From Rhynchopus sp. YZ270_cl-10 (taxonomy: Eukaryota > Euglenozoa > Diplonemea > Diplonemida > Diplonemidae), in NCBI GenBank assembly GCA_964035575.1, contig OZ037873.1, positions 806,001 to 870,000 of the forward strand: 64,000 nucleotides of DNA, given 5' to 3'. Made by a program: the position numbers and the translations under genes. Below, in pieces: positions 10,332-21,152 of the stretch (the stretch's first letter is position 1; each line of letters begins with the position of its first letter). The notes below the pieces were generated by a model, which ran no database searches, was not told the origin of the DNA, and saw nothing but the letters and a program-made list of their open reading frames with translations.

Positions 10332-10576
10332 AAGAAAAGAAAAAAGAAGAGAAGAGAACGGTGCGCGGGGGTTCATATTAAAAGGGGGGTGAAAAAAGGG
10401 GGGGATTAAAATCCAGCAGTAAAAAGTCATTTTTGATCGGAAAGTATTTAAAGAAGCTTTCTTTTCATTGGTGATAGCCTATTTTTTTGTGGATACCGAA
10501 GGGAAGCATGGGGTGTGGGGGTGGGGTGTATAGGGGAGGGTCACAGGCGTGAACAAACCCCCCTCCTTTTTTTCCC

Positions 10577-10671
10577 CCACATCAAACTGGACAGAGCAAA
10601 AGGGGTGCTCGTTTACTAGGCACATGAAGGAAAAAAAAAAACACTTGGTCCGAGCGAAGCGACTGTACCGG
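10577..10671 (+). repeat. Repeat D, copy 1
   Basis: CCACATCAAACTGGACAG, GTTTACTA.GCACATGAA and CACTTGGTCCGAGCGAAGC recur inside the TIR element at 26889-26962. Confidence 0.7.
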
Positions 10672-11637
10672 TGTACCTTAACACATTCAACAGAAGAAAG
10701 CAATTCTTGCCACATCATTCAGAGTGACTAAGTATGGGTGGGGATCTATTTACCAACTTTTTCTCTCGTTTCTTTGTGTGCTGAAGCACCCTGAAGCACC
10801 CTGAGTCTTCCTCCCTTTTTATCTCTTTTTAGTGAGTCATTTGCACTTTTCAAAATATTTTTTTCTATTGTAAACACGCAGTATTTCACTGCGGTCAAGA
10901 ACAGACAATAGTAGTAGCTTAGTATGGGCAGATCAGTTGGTAATGTTTTTTTTAATTCTCTTTTTTTTTTGTTCTGTCCCTCTGTACAATAGTTGGAATC
11001 AACGGTGTGGCTGAAGGGGCTTGGTGTACAAAGTACGCAAGAACTGCGAATCACCCCCCTTCAGACACCCCCCCCAATCAAGCTTTATTTTTTCCAAAAA
11101 AAAAAGGGTGGAGCTTACCCAAAAAACACATAATCTGTAATGTCCACAAAACATACCTCCCTGTAAGGGAGCATCGTGTTCATCATCATGTCTATAGACA
11201 CTACTGTGCGAAGTGTGCGGGGCAGAACGTCCTTCTGTGTAATGACAGTTTTCGTTATGTTCTTGATGCATTTTTTTAAAAACCCATCAGAACCACACAG
11301 CACAGTCAAAATCATTGTCCCTGCACCCAGAATGGTTGTGTTGTGTTGTTCTGACCGGATTCGGTTCTGACGGATTTTGGCTCATCAAATGCAGTCAGAG
11401 CAGGGTGGTGTGTGTCCCTACTGCTAGCAATTTTTTTTTTTTTTTCAGAAGTGAATTTAAGCACAGTACGCTTAGGTTTATCTTATAATCTTTTTTGTTG
11501 GGAGTCATCCATATTCGTGTGCAATATCTTAGAGTTTGGGTTAATACCAAAGCAATTTGCATCAATCTCCTCATTTTTTTATCCCATCTTCCTTCACTCA
11601 AAACAACCCTCTTTTCAGCTACACAACTCCCCAGAGA

Positions 11638-13581
11638 ATGCTTCTCTTACCCTCCTTCGCTACCCACCCTGAGTTTGCAAGCAGTACGCGAGAGAATCTG
11701 ATCAACCTCTCGAGGAATCAGGATGTGGTCTCATCGCTTGTGGTCAGTGTCATGAAGTGGCGCTCCCTGGTGGAGGACGTGGTGTCGCGATATGAGGCAG
11801 ACGTGTCTGCGTTCTTTGCGCAACCCCCTTCCGCGTCGTTGGCTGGGTGCAGTGTGCGGGAGAAGCTGCTTCTTGACGAAATCGCCCTCTGGCAGCAACA
11901 GGTTTCCACCCTTGCACTCTCCGGACAAATGCGGAGCGAAACGGTACAGCTTCTTCTCGACATCCTGCACGCAAGCAACAATGAAGAGGGGCTCGCAGAG
12001 CTAAAGCTTCTACAGACCTCCAGCGAGCGACTACACATCTGCCACAAAGAGGCAACAGACGCATTCACGCACCTCTTCCATTTACGCCCCTACATCGAGC
12101 ACCTTACCAAGGTCTGTGCCTGCGAGCTTCCCCTCAGCGAAGCTGTCGACACACTCTCCCCGCTCTTCTCCGCGCTTCGCATGGTGTGGAACTGTTCTTC
12201 AATGTACGGAGGCGAGACAGAAGCGGGCACAACAAGGTTCTGGGGGCTCATGACCCGTGTCGTGGTCCTGGTGGCACGCAGTGTGCGTGAACATATCCTG
12301 AAGATACCACCAAAGATCGGGATTGATATGGTCTCAGTTGTGGAGACTACTGTGAAGCCGACGTCAAGCAGGGCGCATATTCTTCAAAAACAGGTGTGCC
12401 ATATTGATTTTTTTTTGGTCTTTTTCTCTTTTGAGAAAAGGAAATGAAAAAAGGGTGAATCCATTCGTACCGCTTTGCTTTAAATTCTACGAGTCTTTTT
12501 TTTTTTTGCAAAAATCCAATCTGCGTCTTTTTCCACTACACTTTCTCCACCCCCGCCTATCCCAATGTCATCCACAAAACCCAAACCTCAGGTTGTCCTC
12601 GACGCTTTAGAGATCACCACGTCTACTAAGGAAGCATACTACAAGATAAGAGTGTACCTGGAGGAGGCGACCGCAGCTTATCGGTGGAACTTTGACGACA
12701 CGGATGAGGAGCTGATCTTCACAGACGTCGACTACATGTACGAGCGTGGGCTTGAGCTTCTGAGCTGTCTGGATCTGACGGCAAGCCATTATGCTACACA
12801 TCTGGAGCTGAAGCGCAAGAAGCGTGAGGACGGCCATGTCCACTGCAACACCGCACTCCTATCCGCTACCCTGAATGACATCAACGCCGTTCTCAATGAG
12901 ATCGACTTTGACTTCACCAACCCCGCCACCTCAGCGGAGTGGCAGGCCATCTTCGCAGACATCCGCCACAAAAGCACCTCCCTCAAAAAGCTCGAACTCG
13001 GTGCCCCAGACGACGAATCCCCAGACCAGCAGGACCCGCAAACACAGCACCAAAGCACCTCAGACGTAACCGGGCCTATAGTACCCAGCACCGACTTCGT
13101 TGCAAAGCCGCCGAGCGACACATTGCTTTTGGTGTTGAGTTTCAACCCTCCTGAGGTCTCCGTCTCGGGCCCCGTCAAGGAGACAACCATGGACCACCTC
13201 ACCTCCATTTTACCCCAAGCCTTTACAACCGCAACAAGCAAGGCCCTGTTTGGGAAGGTAACCCCACCTTGCTTCGTACAAAGAGCGGTTGGGGACGAAG
13301 GGTGGGGAGCGTTGGGGGGTGGGAAAGGGGGAGGGTTTGGGGTGGGGAAGACCTATTGGCACCTACGAGCTGACGCGCAGTTCTGCGACGACCTCTCCCA
13401 AGCGTACATCTGCGTCCTCATCCTTGATGCCCTCGAGACAGAAGGCCGCTGGATCCTTCGTGACACAAACGCAACATACCTCCAACAATCCCAAGAAAAA
13501 GCAGACGGAAGCAAGGTCTACTACAAATACTTCTTCACACACCGTAGAGAGGAAGAGAAGACCAGGTCTGAGAAGGGATGA
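11638..13581 (+). CDS. Stem-only dynein heavy chain-like protein (DHC_N1 tail)
   Basis: Two exons, 11638-12393 and 12592-13581, joined by a phase-0 GT-AG intron, give about 581 residues. Residues about 60-330 follow the dynein heavy chain N-terminal tail: LLLDEIALWQQQVSTL matches the 'pL.Ei..W..r...l' helix, LFSALRMVWNCSSMYG matches 'LL..irmIw..S.yY', and after the splice AYRWNFDD...DYMYERGLELL matches the 'W.f....iF.r.d.f.eR...l' block. This tail dimerises and binds intermediate chains. No AAA motor, linker or stalk follows. After a Gly-rich linker (about residues 480-495) an unrecognised segment of about 75 residues (YICVLILDALETEGRW) ends at a stop, and Rab18 begins 440 bp later. The splice is supported by domain continuity. 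A further intron near 13258 cannot be excluded. The start is the first in-frame ATG. Confidence 0.6.
12394..12591 (+). other. Intron of the dynein-tail gene
   Basis: GTGTGCC...TTT-rich...CCTCAG, 198 bp, phase 0. Its removal joins two halves of one DHC_N1 domain. It contains an in-frame ATG (12565) that could be taken wrongly as the start of a separate gene. Confidence 0.65.
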
Positions 13582-14021
13582 AAAAAAAAAAAAAAGATGA
13601 TTGAAAAAATTCTATTTACACAAAATGAGATAATGCTTCTTTTTAACCCAAAGAAAAAAGAATCTGACCCTTTTTTTGTACCTACAAAAAGAAGTATTCG
13701 AACGTTAAAATGAAGTTCTTTTACTTTCGCGGGACAATAGCGCCTTTTTGCACCTTTTTTGCAGTTCGAAAAAACTCTCAGCGTGGAGGGGTGATAATAC
13801 CCTGCCATTTTTATACACAGCCGCAACTTCAGTGCTACCGATTGGCTGTATAATAGAGTTTTTTTTTGGGGGGAGAATTCCCTCCCTCCGCCGAAGCCCT
13901 TTTCTGAACAAAACGCACAAATTCCACACATTTCATCACCAAAAAAAAAAAACCTTAGTAACATCATCACCGTGAAGGAAAAAAACCCCCTCCCCTCCCT
14001 GAATACACAAAGAAAAGGGCA
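13582..14021. other. Intergenic stretch
   Basis: A-rich just after the stop, then T-runs. No repeat family or gene is seen. Confidence 0.5.
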
Positions 14022-14749
14022 ATGTCAGTCAATGCTGACTTTGACATGTGCTTCAAGCTGCTGATGGTAGGGAGCAGCGGGGCGGGGAAGAGTTCGATTG
14101 TGTCTCGGTTTGCGGAGGATGTGTTCGATGAGGAGCTGAGCACCACAATTGGCGTGGACTTCAAGGTGAAGTACATCAAGGAGAACGATAAGACGGTGAA
14201 GCTGATGGTGTGGGACACTGCGGGGCAGGAGAAGTTCAAGACGCTGACATCTTCTTACTATCGGGGCGCGCACGGCGTTGTGTTCGTGTACGACGTGACG
14301 GATGCGCATTCCTTCAGCAGACTGGACTCCTGGATGGAAGAGGTAGAAACCTTTAAGTCATACCCAGACATCGTCAAAATGCTTGTAGGCAACAAGCTCG
14401 ACCTCATTGGCGAGCGGTTGCGTGAAGTGCAAGAAGAGGATGCACGCGAGTTCGCGCGCTCGCATGGCATGATGTGGATTGAGACGTCCGCAAAGACAAA
14501 AGAAGGAGTCGCGCAGGCATTCGCAGAAATGGTTTCAAAATTGCTCGAAAATGAGTCCCTAGTCGAGCTCGCAACGGTATGTAATGAAATAAGACCCCCG
14601 GCAACGATTCGATGGCTACTTTCCATTCCTCTCTGTCTGTCACATTAACAAACCCTCAAAACCACCTACAGAAAAAGGCGCCAGCAAAGGGGACCGTCAA
14701 GCTTGCGAAAGAAAAGAAGGAGGCTTCTGCTGACGGTCTGTGTTGTTGA
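14022..14749 (+). CDS. RAB18: Rab18-like small GTPase
   Basis: Two exons (14022-14576 and 14672-14749) give a 210-residue Rab, the usual length. The P-loop is GSSGAGKSS, the effector region TIGVDFKVK, switch II WDTAGQEKFKTLTSSYYRG, the guanine motif GNKLD and the last motif ETSAK. TIGVDFKVK together with MLVGNKLD and a SYYRGA-type switch are closest to Rab18/RabC, which acts on ER, lipid droplets and autophagy. Without the intron (GTATGT...CTACAG, 95 bp, phase 0) the frame runs into an unrelated tail. Spliced, the protein ends in a Lys-rich tail and LCC, a double-cysteine prenylation signal, which strongly supports this splice. Catalytic Gln of DTAGQE is present, so it should be an active GTPase. 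Confidence 0.9.
14577..14671 (+). other. Intron of the Rab18-like gene
   Basis: GTATGT...ACCTACAG, phase 0, 95 bp. Splicing restores the -CC prenylation terminus. Confidence 0.85.
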
Positions 14750-14879
14750 TGATGATGATGATGTGTGTGTGGGGTGTTTTGAGGGGGGGGGGGGAGAGTT
14801 TAGCGGGATGGGTTGGTATGGCGTGCCATGTGGGTCTTTGATAGTTTATCCATCTGTTTTCTTTTTTCTTTTTTTTTGT

Positions 14880-14910
14880 GATGACTAAACAGGAGAGGCT
14901 CAGAGTCATC
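14880..14910 (+). repeat. Hairpin repeat A, copy 4
   Basis: The outer stem is a perfect 7-bp pair, GATGACT against AGTCATC, although the inner stem bases differ from other copies. Confidence 0.6.
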
Positions 14911-14999
14911 TTCTAAGGTTTGCATCTTGAGAGTTATATTCTTTTTTGTGCTCTTGTTGTCGACTGCCATGCAATCTATTAAGTATTCCTTTTTTTTGT

Positions 15000-15066
15000 G
15001 CTTTCATCGGGATAGCTGGCATCGTACGTGGGTCAGTCGGAGGTGCCTGCATCAATAACTACAGTT
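15000..15066 (+). repeat. Repeat C, copy 2
   Basis: About 90% identical to 1885-1963 and again located downstream of a repeat A. Confidence 0.65.
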
Positions 15067-16082
15067 TTTTTTTTTTTGAGACAACTTCCTTGCAAAGGTT
15101 GTAGGGGAGGAAAAATGAAAAATGTATCTGAGTGTGCCCGAATTTTTGGTGAGAGCGAACTGTAAACACGACAACAACTTATTCGCAGAAAAGTTGTTTT
15201 TGATTTTTGTCCCTACACACTCCACAACAAATCCGGTGCGATCCAACGAAAAAAACTCCTTTTTCTGATTTCGTTTCTTTCTTAGACAAACTCAGATCTC
15301 AGTTTTTATTTTTTTTTCAACACTCTTTTTTTTCTCCACAAGGTGTCCATGAGAATTGGGTTTGTCTTTACCAACCTTTTCCTCTTTTCTTCAAATTCAC
15401 TTTTTTTTTAAACGGATGTGTGCATAATGACCAGATGACTCTCTCTCTCTCTCTACCCAATGTTGGAGTGCAGTTGGCCTCTTTTGACCACATCTTCGCT
15501 TTCCACTATTTCTATTGCGAGAGATGTTCAAGTGTTTTTTGTGTATTGTGTCTTGCTTTTCAAAACAAATCGTTTCTCTCGATCTATTCCCTTTTGAGTG
15601 CGTTTCTGGGTTCGTTGTGCCTTCGGGGGGGGGAAGAGGTGGGTTGGTGTGGTGTTTGGTACTCTCTGAATATAGTCTTAGTAGATGTGGTTCAGACTCA
15701 GGGGGTGTTGTGTTCTGCCAAACAAATTGTGCAATTGCCAAATAAAAAATACAAACGTGTTCTCAGCAAAAAAAAAAAAAAAACAAAAAACAAACGAAAT
15801 AAAAGTACAAAGATGACCTGGCTTCCTAGAAGTTGAATGAGGCCCCCACACCCCTCCAGCCCCCTTTCCAAAAGGTCTAGCCTGGATGCTTTAGTTCAGT
15901 ATCCACACAAAAAAAAAAAAAAAAAGATGCCACCTTTTCTTATTTGTAGTCTGTGTATGGAGCTTTGTACTTACATGGCGTAGAGTGTGTGAGGCCGCAG
16001 TTCTGATCAATGAATGGATGTATAATATTCCACCTTGAACCCCACACAGATACCACACACCCACGCACCTATCTCCCAGACA

Positions 16083-17702
16083 ATGCATGCGCTGTGTGTG
16101 CTTGTGGCAGCATGTGTGCTGCCGGTGGTGTCGGGGGTGCCGAACATCATGCTCTTCATGCCCGACGACTTCAAGTTCAAGTGGAGCGAGGCACCCGAAG
16201 GCACGTCGCCCCTGCCTGTCGACATCCCCACGCCCAACTTCGACCGTGTGCGTGACGAGGGTGCGGTGTTTGAGCGTGCGTACACAGCAAGCCCGAAGTG
16301 TGCGCCCTCACGCTTTGCGTTGCTCACTGGACGCTACCCGAGCAGAGGTGTGTACGCAGTGAACCAAGCACGCCAGAACTACAGGAGGGATGCGAACTGG
16401 AACGGGCGCACATACATTGAAGTGCCGCAGACGAAGATTACCGATTCGGATGCTGTGGACAACCTTCAGACAGCACTGAAGGGTGCTGGGTACGAGACCA
16501 TCCACTCTGGGAAGTGGCACCTGTTCCCAGGCGGCTTGGATGACGGCTACCTGTCCGACTACAGCTCGCTCATGACTGCAATTGAGGCAACGGGGTTCAC
16601 GACTGTGGCGTCTGCGTACATTGCAAACATGGGTTCAGAAGGTGAGACGGACGGAACAAACACGTGGTCGCACAACTACGAGTGGCTTGTGTCGACGTCG
16701 CTTGCAGCTGTCACCACAGCTGTGCAGAACGCGAAGCCGTTCTTCCTGTACTTTGCACCGACAGGGCCACACAGCCCAAAGACGTACAACGCACTGTTTG
16801 ACTTCACTGCACGCCAGACACCTGCAGGTGTGCTGAGCACGACGCCTGTGACAACGATGCGGTCACGTGAGGATCTGTGGGCTGCTGCAGAGGCCCTCCA
16901 CAACGCCCAGTCAGTGCAGAACACACTTGCCGGTGGGATGTGGGTGGACGACGCGTTGGGTGCCCTGCTTGACGGGCTGGAGGACCTGGACGTGCTGGAC
17001 AACACTTTGGTGGTGGTGTGCCTGGACCACGGTGTGGAGGGGAAGTCGACGCTTGCGGAGACGGGGACACGCATCATGCAGGCTGTGCGCTACCCGGGTG
17101 TGTCTGAGGGGACAGTGGTGTCGTCTGTTGTGAGCAACATCGACACGGCTGCAACGATGCTGGCCGTTGCAGGGGTGGTGCCGCAGTACACGTTGGACGG
17201 TGTGTCGTGGCTGGCAGAGGTGCAGGGGTCTGTCCCTGCCACGACCTTCCCGAAGGTGATGGAGTTCGGCCTTGAGCGTGCTGTGATTGCAGGGGGTTTC
17301 AAGTACTACGAGGGTGCGCTGTACGACCTTGCGTCTGATCCGGAGGAGGAGACCGACCTGTCGGGAGTGCTCACACAGGCAGCAACGCTGGCAACGATGC
17401 AGGAGTACATGGCGTGCCACGACACGGACACATCTGCGCAACGGTCGTCCTCAGGCACCTGCACACAGAACACCATCGCGAACGTGTTTGCAAACACCAG
17501 GTCTGGGTCTGTGCTGAGTGTGGGGGATGTGCGCAAGGCACTGCACGGCGCTGCACAGGACAGCGTGCCTCTGTGGGCAGTGGTTGTGATGGCTGCCATG
17601 TGTGCAGCAGCAGCAGTGGTGGTCACGTGGTGGTGCCTGGTTGCAAAGCGCTCGCAGTGCGAGAAGGAACGCACTGCAGCGAAGGCAGTCGACGTGGTCT
17701 GA
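16083..17702 (+). CDS. Type I membrane sulfatase, copy 1
   Basis: A 539-residue sulfatase. The start is the ATG in CAGACAATGCATGC; a signal peptide (residues 1-18, ending VVSG) follows at once. Metal-binding DD is at 28-29 in FMPDDF. The signature CAPSR (Cys73, to be converted to formylglycine) is followed by FALLTGRYPSR. GKWHL lies near 143 and the LDHG metal motif near 317. A C-terminal membrane helix (about 497-520) and a short basic tail suggest a type I protein at the cell surface or in lysosomes. It hydrolyses sulfate esters, perhaps of polysaccharides; the substrate cannot be read from the sequence. Third-codon positions are strongly G/C. The second copy, 3.45 kb downstream, differs mainly in one patch (residues about 118-195). 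Confidence 0.88.
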   Translation: MHALCVLVAACVLPVVSGVPNIMLFMPDDFKFKWSEAPEGTSPLPVDIPTPNFDRVRDEGAVFERAYTASPKCAPSRFALLTGRYPSRGVYAVNQARQNYRRDANWNGRTYIEVPQTKITDSDAVDNLQTALKGAGYETIHSGKWHLFPGGLDDGYLSDYSSLMTAIEATGFTTVASAYIANMGSEGETDGTNTWSHNYEWLVSTSLAAVTTAVQNAKPFFLYFAPTGPHSPKTYNALFDFTARQTPAGVLSTTPVTTMRSREDLWAAAEALHNAQSVQNTLAGGMWVDDALGALLDGLEDLDVLDNTLVVVCLDHGVEGKSTLAETGTRIMQAVRYPGVSEGTVVSSVVSNIDTAATMLAVAGVVPQYTLDGVSWLAEVQGSVPATTFPKVMEFGLERAVIAGGFKYYEGALYDLASDPEEETDLSGVLTQAATLATMQEYMACHDTDTSAQRSSSGTCTQNTIANVFANTRSGSVLSVGDVRKALHGAAQDSVPLWAVVVMAAMCAAAAVVVTWWCLVAKRSQCEKERTAAKAVDVV

Positions 17703-19532
17703 GGGCGCTGATTTGCCCCTATTTCTGAAGTGTCTCACCTTGACACACCTTCCCTGCACTGCAGGAGCGTAACGTTGTGACCACACTTCTTGTTTTACGC
17801 ATTATTCTTTCTTCACATCCAGCTTCGACTTCATCCTTTTTGCATTGGTGGCTAAGACCTGATTTGCTGCATTCAGCAACACTGACACAGCCAGCCTTAC
17901 AACAAGCGAGGTACTCTCCTGTGCACAGCATACTGGACCCCAACCATTTCAGGCAACGCACACACTTAAGAACCCACACACTCTCTGTTTAAAGGGAGAC
18001 CATGCTTTTGTTGTTCATGAGATTTTTTTTTCTAGGAGGGCGAAAATCCGTGGTACTGCATCTTTGCAGCGGTGGAAGGGCTTCGCAAGACTTCGTTTTG
18101 CGGTTCTTCACCCACCTCTCAATGTGGGGTTGTTTGTTCGCAATTTGATTTGTGAATACCCCAAACAGACCTAGATGATATCCTCTTCGTTATTAAGTTT
18201 GAAGGTTGTGTGTTGCACAGCCATGTATGTGACACAAATTCATCCTTCAGGGGGTTCTTACTTGTATTCGTGTTAAATAAGATTCATACGTCACTCTCCC
18301 TGGACTGGAGACACGCGTTTTATTATTTTCACTCGCTACGCTCGTGAAAATAAACCACTTGTGACTCCAGTCCGGGAGCGTGAAATAATGGGAATCTTAT
18401 TGCATGCTTATTAGTAACAATTGATTTTTTTGTTTTGAAAAACAATGTTGGAAGTGGCAGAGATTTGCTTTCCTTTGCTGTCCTGTTTTGTCAAGGTGAC
18501 ATGCGGGGGGTCTTGCCAACTTTTCACTCCCTTCTCTCTCTCTCTCTCCTCCCCACAAGAACGACGTGGTTCTCCTACCCAATTGAGCCATGGAATTTAT
18601 GAAACAAACTGTCAGAACTTGCACCCCCTCAGAGGGGTCACACCTGTTGCCCTTAGTTGTCTTTTGAAGATGTGCTGAGTCCGAGAGGACTACACGTCTT
18701 TAATATTTTGTTTAAACCTGTCATTTGTCTATAAAAACGAGGGAGCGATTTGGCGGTTTCTTATTGATAAGATCTGAGACCGTTGAGTCACCTCTGCACG
18801 TTTTTTTAGAAAAACAAAAACCTCATGGAAGTGTTAGTGTCTGCATCTCAGATGTGCTCTCTGTCATGTTGACCAAATGTTTCTTGTTTTTATTTTGCTT
18901 TTTTTTTTGTTTTGTTTTTACTTTTTTGTGCTGAGAGATGATTGTGTTCCTTTTTTTTTGCAGCAACGATTTTTTCTTCCACAATAACGAAGGCACCTGA
19001 GCAGCTCTAGAATGGAGACCTGTCTCAACCACACCTCTTCACGCTAACGATTGCACAAGATGCACTTATTTTTTAACCTTTTGAAAGTTGTTGATTTTGC
19101 GTGCCAAAGGCACACCACGAAGCAAATGAAAAAAACAAACGAACAGAACGGGAAAGGCTGTCCTACGATTTGACCCGGATGGATGTCATCCTGCTTCGCA
19201 TTCGTTTTATATTTCGTGTAACGATGGTGGACATTATGTCGAGCAAAATTATAGGGAAAAAAGAAACTGCAAAAAAATAATATCAAAAAAGAGGTCCATC
19301 AGGGCATTTCCGGCGTCTACACCCTATACCCTATATCCTATACCCTACCCCCGGTGATTTTTGAAAAAGGGGCGTCCCTTTTTTTCACGCGGGTGTCTTT
19401 GCCTTTATGCACTTCCTTACCTGATTGTGAAACAGGTCATGTCGGACGTTGTCTTCTGAACCTTTCCCGTGCGCACAACACACCCACGACCCCACACAGA
19501 TACCACACACCCACGCACCTATCTCCCAGACA
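17703..19532. other. Spacer between the sulfatase copies
   Basis: Contains duplicated 3' flank, a palindromic insertion (18276-18401), a CT run (18534), non-duplicated sequence (18690-19060) and a telomere-like tract of ACCCTAT units at 19318-19350. No gene is seen. Confidence 0.6.
18276..18401. mobile_element. Palindromic mini-element in duplication unit 1
   Basis: AATAAGATTC and GAATCTTATT form the ends. Nested inverted pairs inside (GGACTGGAG/CTCCAGTCC and TTATTTTCACTCG/CGTGAAAATAA types) make a near-complete hairpin. It is absent from unit 2, so it arrived after the duplication or was lost there. Confidence 0.6.
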
Positions 19533-21152
19533 ATGCATGCGCTGTGTGTGCTTGTGGCAGCATGTGTGCTGCCGGTGGTGTCGGGGGTGCCGAACATCAT
19601 GCTCTTCATGCCCGACGACTTCAAGTTCAAGTGGAGCGAGGCACCCGAAGGCACGTCGCCCCTGCCTGTCGACATCCCCACGCCCAACTTCGACCGTGTG
19701 CGTGACGAGGGTGCGGTGTTTGAGCGTGCGTACACAGCAAGCCCGAAGTGTGCGCCCTCACGCTTTGCGTTGCTCACTGGACGCTACCCGAGCAGAGGTG
19801 TGTACGCAGTGAACCAAGCACGCCAGAACTACAGGAGGGATGCGAACTGGAACGGGCGCACATACATTGAAGTGCCGCAGACGAAGATGACGGATGTGGA
19901 CGCTGTGGACAACCTTCAGACAGCACTGAAGGACGCTGGGTACGAGACCATCCACTCTGGGAAGTGGCACCTGTGTCCCGAGAACCTGAACTCGCAGTAC
20001 CTGCAGAACTACGGCGCTCTTGTCTCCGACATTGAGTCGACAGGGTTCACGACTGTGGCATCTGCACACCTGACGAACATGGGTTCAGAAGGCGCTACGG
20101 ACGGAACAAACACGTGGTCGCACAACTACGAGTGGCTTGTGTCGACGTCGCTTGCAGCTGTCACCACAGCTGTGCAGAACGCGAAGCCGTTCTTCCTGTA
20201 CTTTGCACCAACAGGGCCACACAGCCCAAAGACGTACAACGCACTGTTCGACTTCACTGCACGCCAGACACCTGCAGGTGTGCTGAGCACGACGCCTGTG
20301 ACAACGATGCGGTCACGTGAGGATCTGTGGGCTGCTGCAGAGGCCCTCCACAACGCACAAGCAGTGCAGGACACACTTGCCGGTGGGATGTGGGTGGACG
20401 ACGCGTTGGGTGCCCTGCTTGACGGGCTGGAGGACCTGGACGTGCTGGACAACACTCTGGTGGTGGTGTGCCTGGACCACGGTGTGGAGGGGAAGTCGAC
20501 GCTTGCGGAGACAGGGACACGCATCATGCAGGCTGTGCGCTACCCGGGTGTGTCTGGGGGGACAGTAGTGTCGTCTGTTGTGAGCAACATCGACACGGCT
20601 GCAACGATGCTGGCCGTTGCAGGAGTGGTGCCGCAGTACACGTTGGACGGTGTGTCGTGGCTGGCAGAGGTGCAGGGGTCTGTCCCTGCCACGACTTTCC
20701 CGAAGGTGATGGAGTACGGCCTTGAGCGTGCTGTGCTTGCAGGGGGTTTCAAGTACTACGAGGGTGCGCTGTACGACCTTGCGTCTGATCCGGAGGAGGA
20801 GACCGACCTGTCGGGAGTGCGCACACAGGCAGCAACGCTGGCAGCGATGCAGGAGTACATGGCGTGCCACGACACGGACACATCTGCGCAACGGTCGTCC
20901 TCAGGCACCTGCACACAGAACACCATCGCGAACGTGTTTGCAAACACCAGGTCTGGGTCTGTGCTGAGTGTGGAGGATGTACGCAAGGCACTGCACGGCG
21001 CTGCACAGGACAGCGTGCCTCTGTGGGCAGTGGTTGTGATGGCTGCCATGTGTGCAGCAGCAGCAGTGGTGGTCACGTGGTGGTGCCTGGTTGCAAAGCG
21101 CTCGCAGTGCGAGAAGGAACGCACTGCAGCGAAGGCAGTCGACGTGGTCTGA
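19533..21152 (+). CDS. Type I membrane sulfatase, copy 2
   Basis: Also 539 residues, with the same signal peptide, DD at 28-29, CAPSR at 73-77, GKWHL, LDHG and C-terminal membrane helix as copy 1. Most of the gene differs by isolated bases. A patch from about residue 118 to 195 carries most of the amino-acid changes (for example GGLDDGYLSDYSS against ENLNSQYLQNYGA just after GKWHL). This stretch follows the catalytic core region and could shape the substrate pocket, so the copies may differ in specificity; that is inference. The promoter-proximal 40 bp are shared, but everything further upstream differs, so expression may differ too. Confidence 0.88.
   Translation: MHALCVLVAACVLPVVSGVPNIMLFMPDDFKFKWSEAPEGTSPLPVDIPTPNFDRVRDEGAVFERAYTASPKCAPSRFALLTGRYPSRGVYAVNQARQNYRRDANWNGRTYIEVPQTKMTDVDAVDNLQTALKDAGYETIHSGKWHLCPENLNSQYLQNYGALVSDIESTGFTTVASAHLTNMGSEGATDGTNTWSHNYEWLVSTSLAAVTTAVQNAKPFFLYFAPTGPHSPKTYNALFDFTARQTPAGVLSTTPVTTMRSREDLWAAAEALHNAQAVQDTLAGGMWVDDALGALLDGLEDLDVLDNTLVVVCLDHGVEGKSTLAETGTRIMQAVRYPGVSGGTVVSSVVSNIDTAATMLAVAGVVPQYTLDGVSWLAEVQGSVPATTFPKVMEYGLERAVLAGGFKYYEGALYDLASDPEEETDLSGVRTQAATLAAMQEYMACHDTDTSAQRSSSGTCTQNTIANVFANTRSGSVLSVEDVRKALHGAAQDSVPLWAVVVMAAMCAAAAVVVTWWCLVAKRSQCEKERTAAKAVDVV

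Larger units (their letters stand above)
10246..11637. other. Intergenic stretch
   Basis: Holds repeat F (10257-10331) directly after the stop and repeat D (10577-10671). No gene is seen. Frames on both strands are short and A/T-run based. Confidence 0.6.
14750..16082. other. Intergenic stretch with repeats A and C
   Basis: Starts with a GAT-repeat run after the Rab stop. It holds repeat A (14880) and C (15000), then T-runs, a CT run (15439) and an A-run (15770). The left breakpoint of the sulfatase duplication lies at about 16042. No gene is seen. Confidence 0.6.
16042..19295 (+). repeat. Tandem duplication, unit 1
   Basis: Direct repeat of the unit at about 19490-23320. Similarity starts at CCCACACAGATACC just upstream of the sulfatase, runs through the gene and 3' flank to about 18685, is broken over about 370 bp, and resumes at 19075-19290. 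The second unit is longer because of a hAT insertion. Confidence 0.8.

Noticed and set aside
12565-13581. A separate gene starting at the ATG at 12565
   Set aside because: The dynein-tail domain continues from the upstream exon across a phase-0 GT-AG intron, and the ATG lies inside that intron.
16087-17674. Long Arg- and Cys-rich frames antisense or shifted to the sulfatases
   Set aside because: Shadow frames caused by high G/C at third codon positions. The sulfatase frame carries the motifs.
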